Source of the DNA: Paraplanobispora takensis
GTDB lineage: Bacteria > Actinomycetota > Actinomycetes > Streptosporangiales > Streptosporangiaceae
Direction of reading: 5' to 3'
Assembly (NCBI RefSeq): GCF_016863195.1
Contig: NZ_BOOK01000004.1
Location: forward strand, 62,001-126,000
Length of the DNA stretch: 64,000 nt
Below are positions 34,223 to 41,992 of the stretch, piece after piece. The notes under the pieces were generated by a model. That model saw nothing but the letters and a program-made list of their open reading frames with translations, had not been told where the DNA came from and did not search any database. Position numbers and translations under genes: made by a program. Numbering within the stretch: the stretch's first letter is position 1; each line of letters starts with the position of its first letter.

Positions 34223-35559
34223 GGCGCTGGCTGGCCCTGCTGGTCACGGCGACCACCTCTCTCGTCCTCGTCGCCCTGCTGGTCCCCCTCGTCCTGCTGG
34301 TCCGCACGGCCGCCGAGAGCGGCGCCGTGGACCGGGCGAGCGGCGAGGCCGAGTCGGTGGCGGTCGCCGTCGGCGCGGTGGACGCCGAGACCCTGGGCCT
34401 CACCGCCGAGCGGGCCGCGCATCCGACCACGGTCTTCCTCGGCGACGGCAGGGTCGTCGGCGCCCCCGCCGAGAGGTCCGCCGCGGTCGAGCTGGCCGCG
34501 CGCGGGCGCAGCGTCACCGCGGCCGTGCCCGGCGGGCGGGAGATCCTGGTCGCGGTCCAGGGGGCTCCCGGCGGCACGGCGGTGGTCCGGGTCCTCCTCA
34601 GCGACGACGAGCTGGCCAGGGGCGTCACCCGGGTGCAGGCGGGACTGCTGGTGCTCGGACTGGCGCTGATCGGCCTGGGCATCCTGGTGGCCGACCGGCT
34701 GGCCCGCGCGGTGATCCGGCCGATCTCGTCGCTGGCGAAGGTCTCGCACCGCCTGGCCGCCGGCGACATGGCCGCCAGGACCGCACCCGGCGGCCCGCCC
34801 GAGGTGCAGGCGGTCGGCCTCGCGCTCAACCACCTGGCCGAGCGCATCACCGGGCTGCTCGCCGAGGAGCGGGAGAGCGCCGCCGACCTGTCCCACCGGC
34901 TCCGCACGCCGCTCACCGGGCTCCGGCTGGAGGCCGAGTCCCTGACCGACCCGCAGGAGGCGGCCAGGATCGAGGCCCGGGTGGACGCACTGGAACGGGC
35001 CGTCACCTCGGTGATCAACGAGGCCCGGCGGCGGTCCCAGGAGCGGCAGGAGTGCGAGGCGGTGGCGGTGGTCCGGGACCGGGTGGCGTTCTGGTCGGTG
35101 CTCGCCGAGGACCAGGGCCGGGCCATGGAGCTGGAGCTGCCCCCGGGCCTGCTGCCCGTCGCCGTCTCCGCCGACGACCTCGCCGCCTGCCTGGACGCCC
35201 TGCTCGGCAACGTGTTCGCGCACACCGACGAGGGCGCCGGTTTCGGCGTACGGCTGGCGCCCGCCCCGGGCGGCGCGGTGCTGACCGTCACGGACGCCGG
35301 GCCGGGGTTCGCCACGACCGCCCCGCTGGAGCGCGGTGAGAGCGGGGCCGGATCGACCGGGCTCGGCCTGGACATCGCGCGCCGTACCGCCGAGTCGTCG
35401 GGCGGCGCGCTCACGCTGGGCGCCTCCCCCGCGGGCGGGGCGAGCGTGACCCTGTTCCTGGGCGGGGTCATGGGCGGGGCCACGGGCGGATCCCAGGGCC
35501 GGTCACCGGGCGGGTCACCAGGCGGGTCACCGGGCGGGTCACCGGGCGAAAGAGGGTGA
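34219..35559 (+). CDS. Membrane sensor histidine kinase (HAMP type)
   Basis: 446 residues. Two membrane segments (about 5-30 and 142-160) bracket a roughly 110-residue extracytoplasmic sensor without recognisable domain; a HAMP linker (RAVIRPISSLAKVSHRLAAGD), a HisKA with H226 in DLSHRLRTPLTG, and an HATPase domain with LDALLGNVFAHT (N-box), VTDAGPGF and GLGLDIARR follow. GTG 34219 overlaps the regulator stop. The C-terminus ends in a repetitive G-G-S-P tail encoded by four 12-bp repeats (35501-35548). Likely senses a cell-envelope signal, judged from the two flanking small exported PepSY-like proteins. Confidence 0.94.
   Translation: MRRWLALLVTATTSLVLVALLVPLVLLVRTAAESGAVDRASGEAESVAVAVGAVDAETLGLTAERAAHPTTVFLGDGRVVGAPAERSAAVELAARGRSVTAAVPGGREILVAVQGAPGGTAVVRVLLSDDELARGVTRVQAGLLVLGLALIGLGILVADRLARAVIRPISSLAKVSHRLAAGDMAARTAPGGPPEVQAVGLALNHLAERITGLLAEERESAADLSHRLRTPLTGLRLEAESLTDPQEAARIEARVDALERAVTSVINEARRRSQERQECEAVAVVRDRVAFWSVLAEDQGRAMELELPPGLLPVAVSADDLAACLDALLGNVFAHTDEGAGFGVRLAPAPGGAVLTVTDAGPGFATTAPLERGESGAGSTGLGLDIARRTAESSGGALTLGASPAGGASVTLFLGGVMGGATGGSQGRSPGGSPGGSPGGSPGERG
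35501..35548 (+). repeat. 12-bp tandem repeat at the 3' end of the kinase gene, four copies
   Basis: GGTCACCGGGCG is repeated at 35501, 35513 (GGTCACCAGGCG), 35525 and 35537. It encodes the (S-P-G-G) tail of the kinase, so copy-number change would alter only tail length by four residues per unit. Confidence 0.85.
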
Positions 35560-35566
35560 ACCCGCT

Positions 35567-35584
35567 CTTAACGATCGCTTAGCG
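35567..35584 (-). promoter_or_regulatory. Direct repeat GCTAAG-N5-GTTAAG (inverted orientation) before the second PepSY-like gene
   Basis: Read on the minus strand (35583 down to 35567) this is GCTAAG-CGATC-GTTAAG, the same two hexamers with the same 11-bp spacing as at 33473-33489. It lies 34-51 bases before the ATG of the second PepSY-like gene. Confidence 0.6.
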
Positions 35585-35617
35585 CGGCCCTATCGCCGGT
35601 CCGGAGAACCTGGGGTC

Positions 35618-35959
35618 ATGAGAAAGAACACCATGATCGCCAAGATCGCCCTCGCCGGAACCGTCACCCTCCTCGCCGCCGGAAGCGGCGTGGCCTTCGC
35701 CGGGAGCGCGGCCGCCGCCGCCCCGGCCGGCGTCCAGGCCTCGGCCGCGGCCCCCGCCGCGGGCATCTCGTGCTCGAAGGCCGTGAAGATCGCCAAGAAG
35801 CGCGTCCCCGGCGCCCGGGTCAGCGAGGTCGAGCGGGAGTGGGAGCACGGCCACCGGGTCTGCAAGGTGGAGCTGCACCGGGGCAACTGGGAGTACGACG
35901 TCTACGTCTCGCTCAAGACCGGCAAGGTCATCAAGTTCAAGAAGGAGTACGACGACTGA
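35618..35959 (+). CDS. Small exported PepSY-like protein (second copy)
   Basis: 113 residues: signal peptide (TMIAKIALAGTVTLLAAGSGVAFAGSA), an Ala/Pro linker and a single PepSY-like module GISCSKAVKIAKKRVPGARVSEVEREWEHG, CKVELHRGNWEYDVYVSLKTGKVIKFK. It has one Cys pair (SCS and RVCKVE), which may form a disulfide and is absent from the paralogue at 32503. The ATG follows ACCTGGGGTC. It sits 59 bases after the kinase stop with a putative binding site between, so it is a likely direct target of the two-component system. Function in binding or inhibiting a wall protease is inferred from PepSY proteins. Confidence 0.82.
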   Translation: MRKNTMIAKIALAGTVTLLAAGSGVAFAGSAAAAAPAGVQASAAAPAAGISCSKAVKIAKKRVPGARVSEVEREWEHGHRVCKVELHRGNWEYDVYVSLKTGKVIKFKKEYDD

Positions 35960-35976
35960 TCCGCGCGCACGCCGGG

Positions 35977-36693
35977 TCAGCAGGCCTTCAGCACCCGCTC
36001 CATCGCGGACTTCTCCGCTGAGGTCACCCAGAGCTCGTACTTGAGCTTCACCTTGATCTGGCGTGCGACGTAAGGACACCGATAGGCCCGGCGCGGCGGC
36101 AACCACGTCGCCGCGTCGGCGTCGCTCTTCTGGCTGTTCAGCGGGCCGTCCACGGCCAGCAGGTTCAGCGGGTCGTTGGCCAGCTCCCTGCGCTCGGCGG
36201 CGCCGAGCTGCTGGGCGCCCTTCTGCCAGGCGTCCGACAGCGCCACCAGGTGGTCGATCTGCACCTTCATGCTGGTGTCCTGGCCGCGCTCGAACTCGAT
36301 GGTCTTGCCGCCGTAGGGGTCCTCCAGGGTGCCGGTGAGCACGATGCAGTCGTGGGTGCCCTTCTTGAAGGTCTCGTCCTTCAGGTCCCGCTTGAGGATG
36401 TCGTTGCGGGTGTCGCACCCGTTGTGGTCGACGTCCGCCCACGCGGGCCCGAACTCGTCGCGGTCGAAACCGGTCCGCGGGGCCCGGCCCTTGACCGGGA
36501 GCTTGTCCAGGTCCTTGAGCGCCTCGGCGGCCGACGTACCGCCCGTGTCGTCGCCGGAAGATCCGCCGGAGGACTCGCCCAGCGAGTCCAAGGAGGTGCC
36601 GCACCCCACCGGTCCGCCCGCCAGCACCAGCATGACCGCCGCAGCGGCCAGCGCCTTACCCCGTTTCACCTGCACGTCCCCACCGCCTCTCAT
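35977..36693 (-). CDS. Secreted HNH endonuclease lipoprotein
   Basis: About 230-238 residues. A signal region ends in GGPVGCGTSL, a lipobox-like Cys, then a Ser/Gly linker and an HNH nuclease of the DUF1524/GmrSD-C type: DVDHNGCDTRNDILKRDL, VQIDHLVALSDAWQKGA (the core His of the motif) and NDPLNLLAVDGPLNSQKSDADAATWLPP. Extracellular HNH nucleases of actinomycetes take part in nutrient salvage or competition. The start is uncertain: ATG 36693 or GTG 36675/36669 (after GGTGGGG). It converges on the PepSY-like gene. Confidence 0.85.
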   Translation of the reverse strand: MRGGGDVQVKRGKALAAAAVMLVLAGGPVGCGTSLDSLGESSGGSSGDDTGGTSAAEALKDLDKLPVKGRAPRTGFDRDEFGPAWADVDHNGCDTRNDILKRDLKDETFKKGTHDCIVLTGTLEDPYGGKTIEFERGQDTSMKVQIDHLVALSDAWQKGAQQLGAAERRELANDPLNLLAVDGPLNSQKSDADAATWLPPRRAYRCPYVARQIKVKLKYELWVTSAEKSAMERVLKAC

Positions 36694-36824
36694 GAATTTG
36701 GCTACCCGGAAACGGCGAATTTACCCAATCGACCAGCGCCACCCGTAAAAGCCGCATCTCATCTTCCACCCCAGCTCACCGCCGTGATCCGCTCCAGGGC
36801 GGCCTCAACCGGTCATCGCGGCGT
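36694..36824. other. Short gap between HNH nuclease and sarcosine oxidase genes
   Basis: Both flanking genes run leftward. The AT-rich patch around 36697-36760 (GAATTTGGCTACC, CGAATTTACCCAATC) probably holds the nuclease promoter. No terminator hairpin for the soxA gene was recognised. Confidence 0.35.
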
Positions 36825-39800
36825 TCAGAGCCCTTCCAGCGCGTCCAGCAACCACTCGGCGAGGTACCCCGCGAAGGAGGACCTCACGAAGACCCGGTAG
36901 ACCTCCGGCCCGGCGCGGTGCAGGACGACCTGGGCGCGGGCCAGCAGGGTCTGGGTGTGCGCTCCGACCCCGAACACCGCAGGATGCAGGTCGATCGGGC
37001 AGCCGGTCATCAGCACGTCCCGGACCCGCGGCCCCGCCAGCTCGACGACCGTCCGCTGCGCCGACACGTCCACCCCGTCCTCACCCGGCGAACCGTCCGG
37101 CCGCGCGTCCTCCGTCCCGGTTCCCGGCGCGCTCATCCCGATGTGCGCCGTGCCTCCCGCTCCGGTCTGCGGATCCTCCACGGCCAGCCACCAGCCGGGC
37201 CCGAGCCGCAGTCCCTCCTTGGGCGCCTCGCCCCGGATCTCCCGCATCCGGAGGAAGGGGATCTCCCGGATCGTCACCCCGGGGGTGCCCGCGGCGGCGG
37301 CGAAGCGTCCGGCGAACGCGGCCAGCGGGCTCACCGCCCGCTCGGGACGCCACCACTCCGTCACCGCCGGATCCGCCGCGGCCGGGAGGGGACGTGCCTC
37401 GCCGGGGATCCCGTCGCGGCGGGTGTTGCCCGGGTCGTGGAAGACCGGGTCCACCACGGTGACCGGGATCTCCCGGCCGTCGAACGCGATGAGCCGGTCA
37501 CCCGGCCCGGCGTCCCTGACCATGGCCAGCGCGACGCCGGGATAGGCGGAGGTGACGTGACCGAGCATCCGCCGGTCACCGGGGGCCGCGACGATCTGGG
37601 CTCCCTCGGTCGGCCTCTCCTCGCCGTCGCCGGCCGTCCCGGACTCCCCGGGCATGCCGGAGCCGGGGGGCTCATCCGGCGTTCCGGGGACCCCGGCCTC
37701 CGGCGAACGGGCGGGGACGAGGCCGACGAGTCGCTTGCGGCCGGGGCTCGCGGTGTCGGGGCGGGTGTGGGAGCGCCTGCCGACGAAGTCCGGTTTGCGG
37801 CGGGAGACGATCCAGGACATCCCGAGGTCCTGGGGGGTCACGGTCCCGTCGGTCTCCTGCCCGACGATCGCGAAGCCCTTCTCGGCCCGGAGCACGTGCA
37901 TGGTCTCCGTCCCGTACGGCACCGCCCCCAGCTCCAGCGCGGCCTCCCACAGCGCCGCGCCGTACCACCACGGCACGTTGATCTCGTAGGCCAGCTCCCC
38001 CGAGAAGCTGATCCGGAAGACTCTGGCCGGGCCGCTCTCGCGGCAGGTCATGAACGGGAAGTCGCCGAAGTCGACGCCGGGGACCAGCGCCTCGGCGACC
38101 GGCCCGGCCGCGGGGCCGACGACCGCCACGACGGCCCAGTGGTCGGTCACCGAGGTGAACGACACCTGCAGGTGCGGCCACTCGGTCTGGTGCCACTCCT
38201 CCAGCCAGTCGAGCACGGTGGCGGCGTTGCCGGTGGTGGTGGTCATCAGATAGCGGTCGCCGGCCAGCCGGGTGGTCACCCCGTCGTCGAGGACCATGCC
38301 GTCGGCGCCGCACATCAGGCCGTACCGGCAGGAACCGACCGGCAGCGCGGAGAACACGTTGGTGTAGATCCGGTCGAGGAACTCCCCCGCGTCCCGGCCC
38401 CCGACCTCGATCTTCCCGAGCGTGGAGGCGTCCATCGCCGCCACCCCGGTCCGCGCCGCCCGGCGCTCCCGCCCGACGGCCCGCTCCATGGACTCGCCGC
38501 CCGCCGGATAGTGGCGGGCCCGCTTCCACTGGCCGACGTTCTCGAAGACCGCGCCGAGGGCGACGTGCCGGTCGTGCACGGCGGTGACCCGCACCGGGTC
38601 CGAGAGCCGGCCCCGGTCCCGCCCCGCGAGCACCCCGAAGGCCACCGGCGTGTACGGCGGGCGGAACGTGGTCGTCCCGACCTGTCCGGGCGAGGCCCCG
38701 AGCAGGCCCGCCACCACCCCTGCGGTCACCGCCCCCGACGTCTTGCCCTGGTCGGCCCCGGTCCCCGCGGTGGTGTAGCGCTTGACGTGCTCCACCGACC
38801 GCATCCCCGTCCCGGCGGCCCGGCCGAGGTCGGCCACCGTCACATCCCGCTGCAGGTCGACGAATGCCTCCCGGTCGCCGCCGTCACCGCCGCCGTCCCC
38901 GGGGACGGCCCACAGCGCGGCCGGGGACCGTTGGGCGGGCTCGTCGCACTCGGGGACGCGCAAGGGGTTCCTCTCCCGGTTCCCGGCCGGACCGGCGGAC
39001 CGCACCCCGTCCTCCGGGGCTCCGCTCTCCCGCACCCCGTTCTCCCGCACCCCGTTCTCCGAGGCTCCGTTCTCCCGTGTCCCGTCCTGCCAGCGGGCGG
39101 GCAGGCCCGCGGCCTCGGCGGCGCGGGCTCCGGCGGCGAGGCCGTCGGCGATGGCGGCGGCGGTGCCGTACTCGCCCCTGCACGCCCCGGCCGACCGCTC
39201 GGCCTGCGCGGACACGTGCGGGACGAACGCCTGGAGGGCGTCGTCGAAGCGGAGCCGTCCCCGCGACTGGCTGAACAGATGGACCGCCGGGTTCCAGCCG
39301 CCCGACACCGCCAGCAGGTCGCAGACGACCTCCCGGCCGCCGATCACGACCCCGGTGAGGACTCCCTCCCCGTCGGCGAGCGTGCCGGTGACCACGGCCC
39401 CGTCCCGGCGCGGGTCCACGATCTCCGCGATCTCCACCCCGGCGGCGGCCAGGTCGCGGGCGGCCTCGTGCCCGGAGTCGGTGCAGGTGAACACCACCGC
39501 CCGTCTCCCGGGCAGCACGCCGTACCGGTTGACGTAGGTCCGCGCGGCCGAGGCCAGCATGACGCCGGGGCGGTCGTTGCCGGGGAAGGCCACCGACCGC
39601 TCGTGCGCCCCGGTCGCCAGGACGACCTGCCCGGCCCGGAAGTGCCACAGCCGCCGCCCGCCGCCCGCGTGCCCGCCCTCGTCTCCGGTGCCTCCGCCGC
39701 TCCCCCGGGTTCCGGAGCCGGCGGCGCGGTTGGCGTCGCGTTCCTCCACGGCGACGACGTAGTTGTGGTCGTGATAGCCGATCGCGGTGGTCCTGGGCAG

Positions 39801-40355
39801 GAGGCGGACCTCGGGGAAGGCGGCGAGGCCGGCCGTGACGGAGGAGATCCACTCATCGGCCGGGGCGCCGTCCAGGAGGGTCCGGCCGCCCAGCAGGTCG
39901 CCGCCGAACTCCGGCCCGCCGTCGAGCAGGACCACGCGGGCGCCCGCCCCGCCGGCCGCCAGCGCCGCCGCCAGCCCGGCCGGGCCGCCGCCGACCACGA
40001 GCACGTCGCAGTGCAGGTACGCCTTGTCGTGCCGGGCGTCCACGGCCGCCGCAGCGGGGTCGAGGCGGCCCTTGCCCCGCAGGCTCCACGCCCGCATGCC
40101 GTCCCGCAGTTCCACGGCCGTCGCCGCGACCATGGGCTCGTCCCCCACCCCGACCAGCGCGTTCGGCTCCTCCACCCCGGCGGTGAAGATCCCCCGCGGG
40201 CGGCCGGGACCGACGCTCCGGCCGACGATCCGGACCCCGCACGCCAGCAGCGCCGAGGCCAGCGTGTCACCCGGGTGGCCGGTCAGCTCACGCCCGTCGA
40301 AGGTGAAGCGCAGCACGCGGGAGCGGTCGATCCTGCCCCCGGACTCCCGCCTCAC
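36825..40355 (-). CDS. soxA: Sarcosine oxidase alpha subunit fused to a gamma (SoxG) domain
   Basis: 1176 residues, longer than usual SoxA (about 950-1000). N-terminal Fer2-like SoxA_N domain (17-95), FAD/NAD-type Rossmann domain with VVGGGPAGLAAAL (120-132) and LATGAHERSVAFPGNDRPG, a low-complexity linker with E-N-G repeats (about 425-470), then folate-binding GcvT domain (about 600-860). After a Pro/Gly-rich linker, residues 1009-1176 match SoxG: SPLAAFAGRF, VSAQRTVVELAGPRVRDVL, GCPIDLHPAVFG and RPSF-like VRSSFAGYLAEWLLDAL. No separate soxG exists here, so the fusion should supply gamma. The complex oxidises sarcosine to glycine, H2O2 and methylene-THF. GTG 40355 overlaps the soxD stop. Confidence 0.93.
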   Translation of the reverse strand: MRRESGGRIDRSRVLRFTFDGRELTGHPGDTLASALLACGVRIVGRSVGPGRPRGIFTAGVEEPNALVGVGDEPMVAATAVELRDGMRAWSLRGKGRLDPAAAAVDARHDKAYLHCDVLVVGGGPAGLAAALAAGGAGARVVLLDGGPEFGGDLLGGRTLLDGAPADEWISSVTAGLAAFPEVRLLPRTTAIGYHDHNYVVAVEERDANRAAGSGTRGSGGGTGDEGGHAGGGRRLWHFRAGQVVLATGAHERSVAFPGNDRPGVMLASAARTYVNRYGVLPGRRAVVFTCTDSGHEAARDLAAAGVEIAEIVDPRRDGAVVTGTLADGEGVLTGVVIGGREVVCDLLAVSGGWNPAVHLFSQSRGRLRFDDALQAFVPHVSAQAERSAGACRGEYGTAAAIADGLAAGARAAEAAGLPARWQDGTRENGASENGVRENGVRESGAPEDGVRSAGPAGNRERNPLRVPECDEPAQRSPAALWAVPGDGGGDGGDREAFVDLQRDVTVADLGRAAGTGMRSVEHVKRYTTAGTGADQGKTSGAVTAGVVAGLLGASPGQVGTTTFRPPYTPVAFGVLAGRDRGRLSDPVRVTAVHDRHVALGAVFENVGQWKRARHYPAGGESMERAVGRERRAARTGVAAMDASTLGKIEVGGRDAGEFLDRIYTNVFSALPVGSCRYGLMCGADGMVLDDGVTTRLAGDRYLMTTTTGNAATVLDWLEEWHQTEWPHLQVSFTSVTDHWAVVAVVGPAAGPVAEALVPGVDFGDFPFMTCRESGPARVFRISFSGELAYEINVPWWYGAALWEAALELGAVPYGTETMHVLRAEKGFAIVGQETDGTVTPQDLGMSWIVSRRKPDFVGRRSHTRPDTASPGRKRLVGLVPARSPEAGVPGTPDEPPGSGMPGESGTAGDGEERPTEGAQIVAAPGDRRMLGHVTSAYPGVALAMVRDAGPGDRLIAFDGREIPVTVVDPVFHDPGNTRRDGIPGEARPLPAAADPAVTEWWRPERAVSPLAAFAGRFAAAAGTPGVTIREIPFLRMREIRGEAPKEGLRLGPGWWLAVEDPQTGAGGTAHIGMSAPGTGTEDARPDGSPGEDGVDVSAQRTVVELAGPRVRDVLMTGCPIDLHPAVFGVGAHTQTLLARAQVVLHRAGPEVYRVFVRSSFAGYLAEWLLDALEGL

Positions 40356-40678
40356 CGCGGGTCCCCGGCGTCACGAGCCCCTGGGCCCCCGGTGGCGCGG
40401 GCGGCCGAGTGCTCTCCCGGCCCGGAGGCGCCGGGCGCCCGCTCGATCTCGTGGGTGACCGTGTGCCGCCGGATCGAGAACCACGTCCGGCAGCCGTGGA
40501 CGTGGAACCAGCGCTCGTGGAACCAGCCCCGGGGGTTGTCGCGCATGAACACGTACTCGGCCCACTCCTCGTCGCTCACCGCCGCGGGGTCGGCGGGGTA
40601 GGCGATCCCGGCCTGCCCGCCGTACCGGAACTCGATCTCGTCGCGCGGCCCGCACCACGGGCACTCGATCAGCTGCAC
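40352..40678 (-). CDS. soxD: Sarcosine oxidase delta subunit
   Basis: 108 residues. Zinc-binding small subunit of heterotetrameric sarcosine oxidase; likely Zn ligands C6, C9, H59 and C63 (CPWCG near the N-terminus, WFHVHGC further on). RDEIEFRYGGQA, DEEWAEYVFMRDNPRGWFHERW and SIRRHTVTHEI are family blocks. The GTG at 40678 fits the N-terminus of other SoxD proteins (V-Q-L-I-E-C-P-W-C-G); the ribosome site is a loose GGAGGGGAGAGG run. The C-terminal 30 residues are a Gly/Pro/Ala-rich extension not needed for the zinc fold. It lies between soxB and soxA and overlaps soxA by GTGA. Confidence 0.93.
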   Translation of the reverse strand: MQLIECPWCGPRDEIEFRYGGQAGIAYPADPAAVSDEEWAEYVFMRDNPRGWFHERWFHVHGCRTWFSIRRHTVTHEIERAPGASGPGEHSAARATGGPGARDAGDPR

Positions 40679-40725
40679 CGTCCAGCCACCGCCTCTCCCC
40701 TCCCGCCGCCCGGTCCCGGACGCAT

Positions 40726-41937
40726 TCAGTGCGCCACCGCCGCCGCGCCGTGCTCGTCGATGAGCGCCCCGGTGGTGAAGCGTTCGAGGGAGAACGGCTC
40801 GGCCAGCGGGTGCGGCCGTCCCGAGGCGATCGTGCCGGCGTAGACCCAGCCGGAGCCGGGCGTCGCCTTGAACCCGCCCGTCCCCCAGCCCGAGTTGATC
40901 AGCAGCCCGTCCACCGGCGTCGCCCCGATGATCGGCGAGGCGTCCGGGGAGACGTCCACGACCCCCGCCCAGGTGCGCACCACCCGGACCCGGCTGAAGA
41001 TCGGGAACAGCTCCAGGGCGGCGGACATCTGCTCCTCGACGACGTGGAAGGCCCCACGCTGGCCGTAGGAGTTGCACGGGTCGATGCCCGCCCCCATGAC
41101 CAGCTCGCCCTTGTGCGCCTGGCTGACGTAGACGTGCACCGCGTTGGACATGACCACGCAGTCGAGCACCGGCTCCAGCAGCTCCGACACCAGCGCCTGC
41201 AACGGGTGCGACTGCAGCGGCAGCCGGATGCCCGCCCGTTCGGCCAGCACGCTGGTGTGCCCGGCCGCGGCCAGCGCGACGGTCCCGGCCGCGATCCGCC
41301 CCTGAGAGGTCAGTACGGCGCGCACCCGCCCCCCGGTGATCTCGAACCCGGTGACCTCGCAGCCCTGGATCAGGTCGACCCCGAGCGCGTCGGCCCCCCG
41401 GGCGTACCCCCAGGCGACGTGGTCGTGCTTGGCGATGCCGCCGCGGCGCTGCAGGGTCGCCCCGAGCACCGGGTGGCGGGTGTCCCCGCCGGTGTCGAGG
41501 ACGGGGCAGAACTCGCGCACCCGGTCGGCGTCCAGCCACTCGGCGTCCACCCCGTTGAGCACGTTGGCGTTGACCCGGCGCCGGCCCTCCCGCACGTCGC
41601 CCAGGCTGTGGGCGAGGTTGAGCACGCCCCGCTGGCTGAACATCAGGTCGTAGCCGAGCTCCTGCGACAACCCCTCCCAGAGCTTCAGGGAGTGCTCGTA
41701 GATCGCGGCGCTCTCGTCCCACAGGTAGTTCGAGCGGATGATCGTGGTGTTGCGGGCCATGTTCCCGCCGGCCAGCCAGCCCTTCTCCAGCACGGCGACG
41801 TTCGTGATCCCGTGGTTGGCGGCCAGGTAGTAGGCGGTGGCCAGCCCGTGCCCGCCGCCTCCGACGACCACCACGTCGTACGAGCGCCGCGGCTCGGGGT
41901 TGCGCCACAGGAAGTCCGGGTGGTCCGGGGTGCTCAC
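40726..41937 (-). CDS. soxB: Sarcosine oxidase beta subunit
   Basis: 403-residue DAO-family flavoprotein. FAD Rossmann motif [17 protein letters not shown] (22-38); H173 in [15 protein letters not shown] corresponds to the His that carries the covalent FMN in characterised heterotetrameric sarcosine oxidases; [16 protein letters not shown] is a diagnostic block. Catalyses oxidation of sarcosine to an imine, coupled to alpha-bound folate. GTG 41937 starts inside the stop of a candidate 16-codon upstream reading frame (41934-41984). Its own ribosome site is poor (GGCGGGACCG), which supports coupling. The order is DMG oxidase, soxB, soxD, soxA, all leftward. Confidence 0.95.
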   Translation of the reverse strand: MSTPDHPDFLWRNPEPRRSYDVVVVGGGGHGLATAYYLAANHGITNVAVLEKGWLAGGNMARNTTIIRSNYLWDESAAIYEHSLKLWEGLSQELGYDLMFSQRGVLNLAHSLGDVREGRRRVNANVLNGVDAEWLDADRVREFCPVLDTGGDTRHPVLGATLQRRGGIAKHDHVAWGYARGADALGVDLIQGCEVTGFEITGGRVRAVLTSQGRIAAGTVALAAAGHTSVLAERAGIRLPLQSHPLQALVSELLEPVLDCVVMSNAVHVYVSQAHKGELVMGAGIDPCNSYGQRGAFHVVEEQMSAALELFPIFSRVRVVRTWAGVVDVSPDASPIIGATPVDGLLINSGWGTGGFKATPGSGWVYAGTIASGRPHPLAEPFSLERFTTGALIDEHGAAAVAH

Positions 41938-41984
41938 CGGCGGTCCCGCCGCTCGATCCGCTCGATCCGCTCGGTTCGCTCCAT
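41934..41984 (-). CDS. Candidate 16-residue coupling ORF between the DMG oxidase gene and soxB
   Basis: ATG at 41984 has AGGA (41994-41991) six bases upstream, which overlaps the stop of the preceding gene. The frame reads [16 protein letters not shown] and stops with TGA at 41936-41934, overlapping the GTG start of soxB (GTGA). The DNA is a 9-bp tandem repeat (CGCTCGATC on the + strand, four imperfect copies at 41950-41985). A translated leader that hands ribosomes to soxB is plausible. It may equally be a repeat-derived accident. Confidence 0.35.
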   Translation of the reverse strand: MERTERIERIERRDRR

Positions 41985-41992
41985 GAACGGTC

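Noticed and set aside
36918-40601. Open frame of over 1200 codons on the plus strand
   Set aside because: It is antisense to soxA/soxD; the composition is the Gly/Arg/Pro/His-rich type expected from the complementary frame of GC-rich genes and no domain is seen.
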